This document shows, piece after piece, positions 44,527 through 53,137 of a DNA stretch of 64,000 nt (positions within the stretch are counted from its first letter, which is position 1; every line of letters starts with the position of its first letter). The stretch spans positions 682,001 through 746,000 of the forward strand of contig NZ_FXWK01000001.1 of NCBI RefSeq assembly GCF_900177655.1. Direction: 5' to 3'. Both the position numbers and the translations under genes were made by a program. The notes under the pieces were generated by a model, which was not told the DNA's origin, did no database searches, and saw nothing but the letters and a program-made list of their open reading frames with translations. Source of the DNA: Devosia lucknowensis (lineage in GTDB: Bacteria > Pseudomonadota > Alphaproteobacteria > Rhizobiales > Devosiaceae).

Positions 44527-45683
44527 GCGATCTTCTCGCGGTCAGCGCCGCGCGCATTTTCGACGGACACGACTGGCACGACGACGCCGCGCTGCTGATC
44601 GAGTTCGGCTTCGTTTCCGCAATCGTTCCGGAACCCGACATCCCCGCTCACGCGGATCGTGTGGATCTGGGCGGAGGCATGATCGTACCCGGCTTCGTCG
44701 ATCTCCAGGTCAATGGCGGCGGCGGGGTGCTGTTCAACAATGCGCCGACCATCGACTCGCTGCGCATCATCTGCGCGGCGCATGCCCAGTTCGGTACGAC
44801 CGCACTCCTGCCGACGCTGATCACCGACACTGCCGAAGTCAACGACGAGGCCATTGCGGCCGGCATTGCCGCCGTCGCGGCTCGCATTCCCGGCTTTATC
44901 GGCCTGCACCTCGAAGGGCCGCACCTGGCGCTGTCACGCAAGGGCACCCACGACCCATCTTTCATTCGTCCGATGGATCCGGTGGATCTGGAGCGCCTCC
45001 GTACGGCTGCGCGGAATCTGCCGACGCTGATTTGCACCGTCGCCGCCGAAACTGTGCCTCCCGCCCAGATCGCGTCGCTGGTCGACGCCGGCGCCGTCGT
45101 CAGCCTCGGCCATTCCGACGCCAGCTACGAAAAGGCCAATGCCGCCTTCGATGCCGGCGCCAGCATGGCAACCCACCTGTTCAACGCCATGAGCCAGCTG
45201 GGCAATCGCGAGCCTGGCCTTGTCGGTGCCGTGCTCGATCGCCCTGACGTGACGGCCGGCCTGATCGCCGACGGTATCCATGTCCATGCCGCTGCGATGG
45301 GCGCCGCCCTGCGCGCCAAGAAAGGGCCGGGACGGGTCTTTCTCGTCACCGATGCCATGTCGCAGACAGGCACCGATCTCACGAGCTTCGAGCTCAATGG
45401 CCGGACCATAACGCGGGCCGACGGTGCCTTGCGTCTTGCCGACGGAACACTGGCCGGCGCCGATCTCGACATGATCGACGCCGTCAACTTCGCCATCGAT
45501 GTCCTTGGCCTCGATCCGTCCGAAGCTTTCCGCATGGCCTCGCTCTATCCGGCTCAGGCCATCGGCCGCGCTGGGCTGGGCCATCTCCGACCATCCGCCG
45601 AGGCCAGTTTCGTCCATCTCTCCGACGACCGGCAGGTCCAGTCCACCTGGATCGCGGGGGACCGGGTTTGGTCGCGCGGCTGA
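44523..45683 (+). CDS. nagA: N-acetylglucosamine-6-phosphate deacetylase
   Basis: 386 residues, ATGA overlap with the SIS gene. An amidohydrolase-fold enzyme removing acetate from GlcNAc-6-P. Key residues are in place: E131 in HLEGPHL, H197 in LGHSDASY, H218 in THLFNAMSQ and catalytic D277 in LVTDAMSQTG. VPGFVDLQVNGGGG replaces the HxH strand, as is normal for NagA. With MurQ, the SIS protein and GntR it forms an amino-sugar (GlcNAc/MurNAc) degradation unit. No kinase or PTS gene for the first phosphorylation is in this window. Confidence 0.95.
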   Translation: MSDLLAVSAARIFDGHDWHDDAALLIEFGFVSAIVPEPDIPAHADRVDLGGGMIVPGFVDLQVNGGGGVLFNNAPTIDSLRIICAAHAQFGTTALLPTLITDTAEVNDEAIAAGIAAVAARIPGFIGLHLEGPHLALSRKGTHDPSFIRPMDPVDLERLRTAARNLPTLICTVAAETVPPAQIASLVDAGAVVSLGHSDASYEKANAAFDAGASMATHLFNAMSQLGNREPGLVGAVLDRPDVTAGLIADGIHVHAAAMGAALRAKKGPGRVFLVTDAMSQTGTDLTSFELNGRTITRADGALRLADGTLAGADLDMIDAVNFAIDVLGLDPSEAFRMASLYPAQAIGRAGLGHLRPSAEASFVHLSDDRQVQSTWIAGDRVWSRG

Positions 45684-45687
45684 ACGC

Positions 45688-46428
45688 TCACCCGCGTCCG
45701 ATATAGGGCATATTGGTCGCCATGACCGTCATGAACTGCACATTGGCCGAGAGCGGCAGCCCCGCCATATAGGTGACGGCCTCCACCACATGGGCGACAT
45801 CGAAGGTGGGCTCGGGCATGAGAGTGCCGTTGGCCTGCAGCGACCCCGAACTCATACCGCTCGTCATGTCGGTGGCGGCATTGCCGATATCGATCTGGCC
45901 GCAGGCGATGCCGAATTCCCGCCCGTCCAGCGAGATCGCCTTGGTCAGCCCGGTAATGGCATGCTTGCTGGTGGTGTAACTGGCGGCCTGGGGCCTGGGC
46001 ACATAGGCCGAGATCGACCCATTGTTGATGATGCGTCCTCCCCGCGGGCTCTGCTCCCGCATCATCCGGAACGCCTCCCGGGCGACGTAGAACGCACCAT
46101 TGAGATTGGTATCGATCATCTCGCGCCATGTCGCCACATCGAGGTCGCCGAAATTGCGGGCCGGCGCAAAACGTCCGGCATTGTTGAAGACGAGATCCAC
46201 CCGCCCGTATCGGACCCGGATTTCCGAGAACAGCTTCGCCACGGACTCGGGGTCGGTCACGTCGCAGACGACGCCATCGATCCCTTGGGCTCGTGCGACA
46301 TCCTCGATCATCGCGCTCCGGCGGCCACAAACCGTAACCCGCCACCCAAGCTGCGACAGCCCCACGGCGACCGCGCGTCCGATACCGGACGTGCCGCCCG
46401 TCACCAGCGCGATTTTGCTCTCAGCCAT
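45688..46428 (-). CDS. Short-chain dehydrogenase/reductase
   Basis: 246 residues from the ATG at 46428 (GGAGG 6 nt upstream). Classic SDR features: the cofactor loop TGGTSGIG (10-17), NNAG (82-85), and the active site with Ser 138/140 (INNGSIS) and Y151-x3-K155 (YTTSK). R36-R37 after the second strand suggests NADP(H). The substrate is unknown. It converges on nagA with a 4-bp gap and is otherwise isolated. Confidence 0.92.
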   Translation of the reverse strand: MAESKIALVTGGTSGIGRAVAVGLSQLGWRVTVCGRRSAMIEDVARAQGIDGVVCDVTDPESVAKLFSEIRVRYGRVDLVFNNAGRFAPARNFGDLDVATWREMIDTNLNGAFYVAREAFRMMREQSPRGGRIINNGSISAYVPRPQAASYTTSKHAITGLTKAISLDGREFGIACGQIDIGNAATDMTSGMSSGSLQANGTLMPEPTFDVAHVVEAVTYMAGLPLSANVQFMTVMATNMPYIGRG

Positions 46429-46833
46429 GACAGTCCTCCACGATTGCACCACGCCATTGCCGCGATTTGGGCAGCAGCTTAACGGGCGTATTGGCCAATA
46501 CAAAGTCGGCTCTACCGGCGCAAAGGCTTGGCCCAAAGTCCCTGACAGTGGGCAATTTTAAGGATTTGTTTAATCTGTTTAACAGTCCGTTTCCGACTGT
46601 GTGCTGAATCTGCAACAAGTTCTGGGCAACCAGATTGTGTCAGCCCCAAAACCCCAACGCCGCGATTGCGTCTGCTTTTTGCATGCGTAGAGTGGGTCTT
46701 GCGAATCCATGCATGGGATCGTTTGTCGGTCGCGACGCGACGGCAACACACTGCACCACGAATAGTGTGGTCGCGTTACGACAAACCGCTGGGTAACCGG
46801 CACCAAAAAATGACTGACTTTGGAGGTCACTTA
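46429..46833 (+). promoter_or_regulatory. Long promoter/leader region of the porin gene
   Basis: 405 bp without a convincing gene. The stretch 46555-46585 is AT-rich (TTTAAGGATTTGTTTAATC). GCATGC (46681-46686) and CCATGCATGG (46707-46716) are palindromes. Three nested inverted repeats lie at 46721-46786, and GGAGGT just before 46834 is a clear ribosome site. It probably carries the porin promoter, regulator sites and a structured 5' UTR. Confidence 0.55.
46721..46786 (+). other. Predicted nested stem-loop in porin leader
   Basis: Three nested stems: GTTTGTCG (46721-46728) with CGACAAAC (46779-46786); CGCGAC (46736-46741) with GTCGCG (46770-46775); CACACT (46747-46752) with AGTGTG (46764-46769) around an 11-nt loop. 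The second and third stems stack on the 3' side and are separated by GGCAA on the 5' side. The 20 bp of pairing end 47 nt before the porin ATG. It could be an RNA structure or overlapping DNA operator sites. Confidence 0.5.
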
Positions 46834-48255
46834 ATGAAACTCAAGAGCCTTATCCTCGGTTCTGTTGCAGCCGCTGGTCTCTCGACCGCTGGCTACGCTG
46901 CTGATCTGGGCGTCCTGACTTCGCTCGACGTTTGCGACTCGCTCGGCATCTCCGGCCTCACCATCTCGTCCTCGGACAACTGCCTGCAGATCACCGGCGG
47001 CGTCTCGTACGAATTCAACTGGGGCGACTTCAACGGTTCGGCCAACACCATTGCCAGCAACGCTGGCGGTCTTGCTGCTGACAACGTGACCGTTCCGGAC
47101 AACGACACCGTTGCTGGCCTGGACAACGACTGGAACTCCAAGGTTGAAACCTGGCTGAAGTTCGTTGGTACCGCTTCGAGCGACTTCGGTCCCGCTTCGG
47201 CCACCATCAAGCTGAAGTCGGTTCATCACTTCAACGCTCCGAACGAAGTCGTTGCCGTAGGCGGTGACGCAACCGGTGGCGTTGCTCTGGGCGGCGTCGT
47301 TCCCGCTGGCCTGACTGCTTCGGGTAATGGCATCTGGATCGTTGACGAAGCCTTCGTCTCGGTCGGCGACACCACCACCATCATGGCTGGTAAGAAGGGC
47401 TCGATCGCCAACTTCGGCGACGACGTTCCGCTGAACTTCCTCGGCCTGTTCAACTCCGAGAACGTCGACACCGGCGTGATGTTCGCCAAGAACTCGATCC
47501 GCACCGGCGGTCACTCCATCCAGGTCGTCTCGACCGTTGCTGATGGCCTGACCCTCAAGGCTGGTCTCGAGAACCTCGGTGGCGACTCTGCTGCTGCTGG
47601 TAACAACGGCTACGCTGCCCTGACCCAGGGTCAGTCGGCTGGTTCGGCTGTCGGTGTGATCGAATATGCTGGTAACGGCATCAAGGCTCACGTCACCGGT
47701 CTTGCTGGTGGTATCCTCGACGGCGTCGTCGAGAACTGGGGCGTGCATGCTGGCTTCACCGGCACGTTCGACGCCTTCACCGTCGTTGGCGCTGGCGCTT
47801 ACGGTGCCAACAACGCTGGCGTGAACTACTGGAACGTCCTCGGCTCCGCCAAGGCCCAGTTCGACATCTTCGAAATCGCCCTGTCGGGTGAAGCCAACGG
47901 CGGTTCGGCTTCGCCGAGCCAGGCTGGTTTCGGCGGCTCCGTCGGCGCCACCGTCACCGAAGGCGTGAAGCTGAACCTCGGTGGTCGTTGGTTCGACGAA
48001 GACACCGCTGTCGCCAACAACGAGTCGTACCAGATCGCTGCTCAGATCGTTGCTGCTGTTGCCGAAACCATCACCGTCACCGGTGAAGTCGGCTACTACG
48101 GCACCAACAAGCCTGCTCCGGCCGAGAACGACTTCTACGGCGCTGCCGAACTGGCTTGGGCTCCTGGCGGTGGTTTCACCTCGTCCGTCAAGGGCCAGGT
48201 TCACCAGACCGGTGCCTACAAGGTCACCTTCAAGGCTGCCAAGGAATTCAAGTAA
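46834..48255 (+). CDS. Outer-membrane porin (Rhizobiales type)
   Basis: 473 residues from the ATG at 46834. Signal peptide MKLKSLILGSVAAAGLSTAGYA, then ADLGVLTSLDVCDSLGISGLTISSSDNCLQITGGVSYEFNW, which matches the start of Rhizobiales/Brucella Omp2-like porins with a cysteine pair. The rest is Gly/Ala-rich beta-strand sequence with alternating hydrophobic residues and loops, ending in KVTFKAAKEFK. Codon choice is strongly biased to GCT, GTT, GGT and AAC, unlike its neighbours, which suggests very high expression. It is monocistronic with a strong terminator. Confidence 0.93.
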   Translation: MKLKSLILGSVAAAGLSTAGYAADLGVLTSLDVCDSLGISGLTISSSDNCLQITGGVSYEFNWGDFNGSANTIASNAGGLAADNVTVPDNDTVAGLDNDWNSKVETWLKFVGTASSDFGPASATIKLKSVHHFNAPNEVVAVGGDATGGVALGGVVPAGLTASGNGIWIVDEAFVSVGDTTTIMAGKKGSIANFGDDVPLNFLGLFNSENVDTGVMFAKNSIRTGGHSIQVVSTVADGLTLKAGLENLGGDSAAAGNNGYAALTQGQSAGSAVGVIEYAGNGIKAHVTGLAGGILDGVVENWGVHAGFTGTFDAFTVVGAGAYGANNAGVNYWNVLGSAKAQFDIFEIALSGEANGGSASPSQAGFGGSVGATVTEGVKLNLGGRWFDEDTAVANNESYQIAAQIVAAVAETITVTGEVGYYGTNKPAPAENDFYGAAELAWAPGGGFTSSVKGQVHQTGAYKVTFKAAKEFK

Positions 48256-48277
48256 TCCTTGGATTACTGCTGAATTC
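48244..48277. repeat. Inverted repeat spanning the porin stop codon
   Basis: GAATTC (48244-48249) and AGTAATCC (48251-48258) pair with GGATTACT (48261-48268) and GAATTC (48272-48277), with TT as the loop. It overlaps the stop codon and lies directly before the GC-rich terminator, giving two tandem stem-loops at the 3' end of the porin mRNA. Confidence 0.7.
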
Positions 48278-48279
48278 GG

Positions 48280-48310
48280 AAAGGCCCGGCTCTGCCGGGC
48301 CTTTCTTTTT
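48280..48310 (+). terminator. Rho-independent terminator of porin gene
   Basis: AAAGGCCCGGC (48280-48290) pairs perfectly with GCCGGGCCTTT (48294-48304) around TCT, followed by CTTTTT. A strong intrinsic terminator 25 bp after the stop. Confidence 0.93.
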
Positions 48311-48460
48311 GCGCTCGGTCTGACAACGGCCGCGCAGACCCCCACATGTGCAAAGCGACATCGCGGGCCGTAACGGTGCCGCCACGGCGCCAGTCGGCAT
48401 TTCCCTTTCGCTGCAAATCATTTACCCTTCGGAAAGTTGTGGCTTTCCAGCGGATTCGGG

Positions 48461-51358
48461 ATGATCAAGGACCTCCTCAGGTGGGTGGCGCCGGGTGTTT
48501 TGACAGTCGCCGGGGGCACCGCTGTCGCCCTGGCGATGACGACACCCGCAATGGTAGAGACGCTCGAGCAGCAGGGCAGGGATGCGATGCATCGCGCGGG
48601 CGCCGAATGGGCACATGTGTCCGTGACCGGACGCAACGTTCTCCTCACCGGCACCACCTCGTCCGACGCCGAAAAGAATGCTGCCGTCGCCGAGCTTTCG
48701 CTCATCTCGGGTCTCGCCGCCGTCGATGAGACGGTCACCGTCGCGCCCCTGGCGTCGCCGTATCGACTTAATGTAGCAGTAGAGGGTGGTCGCGTAAGCC
48801 TTTTTGGAAGCGTGCCGAACGAAGAACTGCGCCAGCAGCTCCTGCGCGATCACGATGTGGCAGATGCCGATCTTCAAATCCGATCCGGACAACCCGATGA
48901 AGCGCTCTGGCGCAATGGTGTCGAGTTTGCCTTTTCGCAGGCCGCTCACGTCGACGACGGGTATTTCGAACTGTCAGGCCTCACCCTCAATGCCGTTGGC
49001 CGGGCCCGGTCGGAAAAAGCGCTCGGCGAACTGGACATCGCCTTGGCTGCGCTGCCGGCAGGAATTTCTGCCGGGACTATCGCCCTCGAACCGATGCGCG
49101 TCACACCCTATACTTGGCGTGCCGAGTTCGACGGCAACCGCATCGCAATTTCGGGCCACGTTCCCGAAGAACAGGTCGCCGATCGCCTTCGGACGGCTGA
49201 TGTTTCGGGCATTCCCGTTGCCACCGGCCTGTCGCTCGCCTCTGGCGCCCCGGATGGCTTTGCCGAACAGACAAAGCTGTTGGTAGAGCAGCTCGCGCGC
49301 CTCGAACAAGGCGAAGCCCGTATCACCGATGGCGTGAGCCTGCTGGTGGGCGTGCCGCCGACGGTCGAGGTCGCTCAGGCTGTCAACGACGCGATGTCGG
49401 GGACGAATTCAATTGTGCAACTGTCGGCGCCACGCGTCGCCGATTACTGGGTCAGCATCAATCGCCAATCCGGCGGCGCGCTCGTCTTCGATGGATATGT
49501 CCCCGATGAGCCAACCCGCGATGCCTTTGCGGACATAGCCGGCGCAGACGTCAGCTTCCTCAAGTATGGCGGCGGCGCGCCGGGCTACTACCGCTCGACC
49601 GTCGATCTGGGCCTCGAACTGCTTGGACACCTGTCCGAGGGGCGCTTCTCCTTGTCCGGCGGTACCGTGTCGATTTCGGGCGTCGCCCTGTCCCCCACGG
49701 ACTACCGGTCGGCCACATCGCTGCTGTCGACGGGATTGCCTCAAGGCGTAACCCTGGCAAGTCAGGAAATCCAGGCGCCGCGGGCCGCAAACTACACCTT
49801 CGCCGTGCGTCGCGACGCAGGCGGATCGGTGACGCTCGAAGGCCTGCTACCCGACCCGGCGCTCGAGTCCGCGCTTCTGACCGCCGCCGGAGCGCGGGCC
49901 ACATCCACCGTGACCTTTGCGTCAGGAGAACCGCAGAATTTTGCAGCGGCCGCCGAACAGGCAATCGCCTTCATCCCCTGGCTCCGCAGCGGCAAGATCG
50001 CTTTTGATGGGGACGTCTGGACTATCGAGGGAGAGCCGAATTCGGCCATCGACCAGGGGTCGATCGAGACCGAATTCGCCGTTCGCGGCCTGGCCAGCTC
50101 CCGCTGGACGCTGGCGTTGACGGAGGCGCCTCAAGCCCCCGGCTTTGCGGATCCGTATCTCTGGTCTGCCGAACGCCTGCCCGATGGCAGTTTCCTCTTC
50201 GCCGGCAATGTGCCGGCCGCTTCGCTACAGGCGTGGCTCAAGGTGCATGTCGGAACCCGCGTTGCCGATACAAGCCGCGTCGCCAATGGGGCGCCACCCG
50301 AGTTCGCCCAGCACGTTCGCGCCGCCGTAGCCGCGCTGATGGCGCTTGAAGAGGGCAGGGTGGTCTTCGATGGTGATACCTGGGCGGTGTCCGGCACCGC
50401 GGCTGATGCTGCGGCCCGTACCGCAGCGACCGAGCTTGTCGCCAGTTTCGCCACGCTGGACGGCGCCGCCATCAGTATCCCGGCGGCCGCTCCATCGCTC
50501 CCCTACGCCTGGTCGGCCACGAAAACGTCTGCTGGGGTCGCCCTCGAAGGCGCGGTTCCTGCCGAATCCCTCCAGCGGTTCCTCGCGGTCCGCGCCGGTG
50601 CCGAAGTCGAAGACCGAACCGAGGTGCGCGCTGACGCCCCCGACGGCTTTGCTTCCGATGTCTTGCAGGCCATGGACGTCCTGGCGCTGCTTCGGGATGG
50701 GCGCGTTGCTTTCGACGGCAATCAGTGGGTGGCCAGCGGCAATGCCCTCGCCCCCGGTGCCATCGCGGCAGCCACCGAAGTTCTCGGCACCAACGCGCCT
50801 GCCTGGCGCCTGACGCTCAGCGATCCTGAGGCCGTTGAATCGCAAACGGCTGTGTCGCCTGCCGAACCGACGGATGCGGCATCGCAACCGCCGGGGGTGG
50901 CGACGGTTACCGAACCCACGGTATCCCGCGAGGAACCCGTGCCAGCGCCCGTCACGCCCCAGACATCCGCTGCTGATCTTGCACAATGTCGCGCCCGTTT
51001 GGCCGAACTCTCGGCGCATAACGCCATCCTGTTCCAGTCGGGGGCCGCCATCATCGCTGCCAGCGCCACGGCCGAACTCGATGCCTTTGCCCAGGCCCTG
51101 TTGCTGTGTCCGGATAGCATGGTCGATGTCGAGGGCCACACCGACAGCGATGGCGACGATCAGCAAAATCTCGCCTTGTCCGTCGCGCGTGCCGAAGCCG
51201 TGGTGACAGCGCTCATCGAGCGCGGCGTCTCCGGCGACCGCCTCTACGCCATCGGGTATGGCGAAAGCCGCCCCGTGGCCGACAATGCCACGGCGGATGG
51301 CAAGCGGCAGAACCGGCGCATCGTCGTGTCCATTCGCGGCGCCGATGAAGAGGGGTAG
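48461..51358 (+). CDS. OmpA-family protein with six tandem BON-like repeat units
   Basis: 965 residues from the ATG at 48461; GTG 48437 is an alternative. An N-terminal hydrophobic segment (WVAPGVLTVAGGTAVALAM) anchors or exports it. A BON-like stretch (VTGRNVLLTGTTSSDAEKNAAVAEL) is followed by six units of about 111-121 residues that begin near residues 99, 216, 327, 443, 564 and 681. Each has the outline [PDN]Y-x-aromatic, then G-x-V/I-x-aliphatic-x-G-x-VP. A Pro/Thr-rich linker leads to the OmpA C-terminal domain (about 843-965; ILFQSGAAIIAAS, VEGHTDSDGDDQQNLALSVARA, GYGESRPVADN, NRRIVV) that binds peptidoglycan. Probably a long envelope-spanning protein. It is followed by two small coupled genes. 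Confidence 0.87.
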   Translation: MIKDLLRWVAPGVLTVAGGTAVALAMTTPAMVETLEQQGRDAMHRAGAEWAHVSVTGRNVLLTGTTSSDAEKNAAVAELSLISGLAAVDETVTVAPLASPYRLNVAVEGGRVSLFGSVPNEELRQQLLRDHDVADADLQIRSGQPDEALWRNGVEFAFSQAAHVDDGYFELSGLTLNAVGRARSEKALGELDIALAALPAGISAGTIALEPMRVTPYTWRAEFDGNRIAISGHVPEEQVADRLRTADVSGIPVATGLSLASGAPDGFAEQTKLLVEQLARLEQGEARITDGVSLLVGVPPTVEVAQAVNDAMSGTNSIVQLSAPRVADYWVSINRQSGGALVFDGYVPDEPTRDAFADIAGADVSFLKYGGGAPGYYRSTVDLGLELLGHLSEGRFSLSGGTVSISGVALSPTDYRSATSLLSTGLPQGVTLASQEIQAPRAANYTFAVRRDAGGSVTLEGLLPDPALESALLTAAGARATSTVTFASGEPQNFAAAAEQAIAFIPWLRSGKIAFDGDVWTIEGEPNSAIDQGSIETEFAVRGLASSRWTLALTEAPQAPGFADPYLWSAERLPDGSFLFAGNVPAASLQAWLKVHVGTRVADTSRVANGAPPEFAQHVRAAVAALMALEEGRVVFDGDTWAVSGTAADAAARTAATELVASFATLDGAAISIPAAAPSLPYAWSATKTSAGVALEGAVPAESLQRFLAVRAGAEVEDRTEVRADAPDGFASDVLQAMDVLALLRDGRVAFDGNQWVASGNALAPGAIAAATEVLGTNAPAWRLTLSDPEAVESQTAVSPAEPTDAASQPPGVATVTEPTVSREEPVPAPVTPQTSAADLAQCRARLAELSAHNAILFQSGAAIIAASATAELDAFAQALLLCPDSMVDVEGHTDSDGDDQQNLALSVARAEAVVTALIERGVSGDRLYAIGYGESRPVADNATADGKRQNRRIVVSIRGADEEG

Positions 51359-51362
51359 GCTT

Positions 51363-51491
51363 GTGCATATCCTGCAGTCCTTGCTCTTCCTGCTCGGCGT
51401 CTATTGGCCCTATGCGCTGCTCGCCCTTGTTGTCGGCGCGATCACCGGATGGTGGAATTATGGTGCCGCGCGCCACGGTGAAGCGCGGTGA
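51363..51491 (+). CDS. Small single-TM protein
   Basis: 42 residues from the GTG at 51363, with AGGGGTAGG just upstream. An in-frame ATG at 51345 would overlap the OmpA gene. One hydrophobic segment (LLFLLGVYWPYALLALVVGAITGWW) suggests an inner-membrane peptide. It is placed 4 bp after the OmpA-family stop and overlaps the next gene by 4 bp (GTGA). A conserved three-gene unit with its neighbours is likely. Function unknown. Confidence 0.65.
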   Translation: MHILQSLLFLLGVYWPYALLALVVGAITGWWNYGAARHGEAR

Positions 51492-52012
51492 TACCGGTCG
51501 ATCACGCCGTAGAAATTGCGCTGCTACTCCTCGCAGCCTACGGTCTGGGGTGTCTGATAGGCTATCTGGCTCGCGCTACGATGTCTGCACATGCGCGCCG
51601 TCCGCGCTATGATTCCGCCGCTCAGGCATCGCGGGTCGCGACGATCGTGGATGCCGTTGCTGCGGCCTCGCCCCCGGCCGGGCGGAAGTCGGCCGCCCGC
51701 CGCCTTGCCGGGGCGGTCGGGCGTGAGGCCGAGCCTGCGCAATCCGTGGCGACAACCGCGCAGCAACGCCCCCCTGCGCTGCCTGCGCCCCGCCTCGGCG
51801 CCCCCGACGATCTGAGGAAAATCAAGGGCATAGGCGCGAAAACGGAATCAGCTTTGCATGATCTGGGCGTCTATCACTACGACCAGATCGCGAACTGGAC
51901 ATCCGCGCATATCGACTGGCTCGAAGGGCGCATCGCCATCAAGGGTCGCATCCGCCGCGAACAGTGGGTCGAGCAGGCCATTCTGCTGATGACGGCCACC
52001 GTGCCGGCCTAG
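51488..52012 (+). CDS. Membrane-anchored helix-hairpin-helix protein (NuoE-C-terminal-like)
   Basis: 174 residues, GTG start. An N-terminal TM segment (AVEIALLLLAAYGLGCLIGYLA) is followed by a basic, Ala/Pro-rich disordered linker (about 35-100). A helix-hairpin-helix domain closes the protein: DDLRKIKGIGAKTESALHDLGVYHYDQIANWTSAHIDWLE, then IKGRIRREQWVEQA. This same domain is fused to the C-terminus of NuoE-like proteins in Rhizobiales and occurs in small stand-alone proteins. It may bind nucleic acid or protein. Coupled to the OmpA-family and small TM genes. Role unknown. Confidence 0.75.
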   Translation: MIPVDHAVEIALLLLAAYGLGCLIGYLARATMSAHARRPRYDSAAQASRVATIVDAVAAASPPAGRKSAARRLAGAVGREAEPAQSVATTAQQRPPALPAPRLGAPDDLRKIKGIGAKTESALHDLGVYHYDQIANWTSAHIDWLEGRIAIKGRIRREQWVEQAILLMTATVPA

Positions 52013-52021
52013 TCGCTACCG

Positions 52022-52972
52022 CTACGCGGCGCGGCGACGACCTTTTCCAACGCTGAAGACGAAGTCCGCTATGGCCTCGATTTCGGCCGGATCGTCGAAC
52101 AGCGCCGGAGAACCCTGTCCGGCAATGGTCATGGCGACCGCATCGGGCCGCCGTCGCACCATTTCCTCGAATGTTTCCCGGCGCACCTGGTCGGTCAGTT
52201 GCGTGCGCAGCAGCATGAGCGGGATGGCCTTGAGCGCGTCGTAGAGCGGCCATTGCGGGGTCAGCACATCGTCAAAGCCGATGTCCTTGATCTGCTCGAT
52301 GAGACGCTCGTCGAAAAGCGCGCGCGCCCGTCCACGCTTGTCGAACCAATGGCTACGCAGCGCCAGGGCATCGAGTTCTGCCTCTCCATGCCCCGGATAG
52401 TCCCCACCGAGCATGCGCCGAAACCCTCCGGCGACGGCCTTGCTGCCGCGCAGGCCATGGATATGGGCCAGGTTGTTGCGCAGGCGCACGATCCCCCGCG
52501 AATCCGTCACCGGACCGGCATCGAGCAGGATGACCCCGCGCACGATCAGCGGGTGCCGTGTGCCGAGCGCCATGGCGACCTGACCGCCATGCCCCTGGCC
52601 GAGGATAACCGCCCGCCCGATCCCGAGAGCGGCAAGGATATCCGCCACGTCCCGGGCATCCGAAAGCGTGCTGTAGAGAGTGCTTTTCGGTCGGTCGTCG
52701 GCCCGTCCCCGACCCGGCAGGTCGATCAGTACCAGCGGCCAGCCGCCGCCCCCAAGCCGTTGAAAATAATCGGCAAAGGCAGTGAAATCGCTCATGTTGC
52801 GGTGATAGCCCGCCAGGCCCACGAGCGGCATTCGGCCAGGTCCGAAGTCGCCGCGCAAGTGCACGGCTGCCCGCGTTCTCCCGTCGCTCAGCGTAACGGG
52901 CGACGCCTGCAGCCCGGCGAAGGCCGGATGGGCGTCGGGAACCAAGCGGCGGCGCTGAAATATGGAGATCAT
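52022..52972 (-). CDS. Alpha/beta-hydrolase fold protein lacking the nucleophile serine
   Basis: 316 residues from the ATG at 52972. The alpha/beta-hydrolase layout is clear: oxyanion strand [12 protein letters not shown], then [12 protein letters not shown], the nucleophile-elbow strand [17 protein letters not shown], and a C-terminal part with [12 protein letters not shown]. At the elbow the usual G-x-S-x-G reads G-Q-G-H-G, so the serine position is glycine (checked on the DNA: GGCCAGGGGCATGGC). Either a non-catalytic scaffold or a protein using another residue. It converges on the HhH gene (9-bp gap) and diverges from dapA. Confidence 0.82.
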   Translation of the reverse strand: MISIFQRRRLVPDAHPAFAGLQASPVTLSDGRTRAAVHLRGDFGPGRMPLVGLAGYHRNMSDFTAFADYFQRLGGGGWPLVLIDLPGRGRADDRPKSTLYSTLSDARDVADILAALGIGRAVILGQGHGGQVAMALGTRHPLIVRGVILLDAGPVTDSRGIVRLRNNLAHIHGLRGSKAVAGGFRRMLGGDYPGHGEAELDALALRSHWFDKRGRARALFDERLIEQIKDIGFDDVLTPQWPLYDALKAIPLMLLRTQLTDQVRRETFEEMVRRRPDAVAMTIAGQGSPALFDDPAEIEAIADFVFSVGKGRRRAA

Positions 52973-53137
52973 GGGCTCATTTACCGGCCTTCTCCGCCAA
53001 GTCACAAGCCGTTTCGCGCGCCTTGTGGCGGGCCGCTGTTGAAAGTATGGTGCCGGCCGTCCCGTGCTCTGCGCCGGGCCATCAGATCGCATAGAATGGC
53101 CGGCCGGGACCGGCGCCCAACCGAGGAATACCGACAA

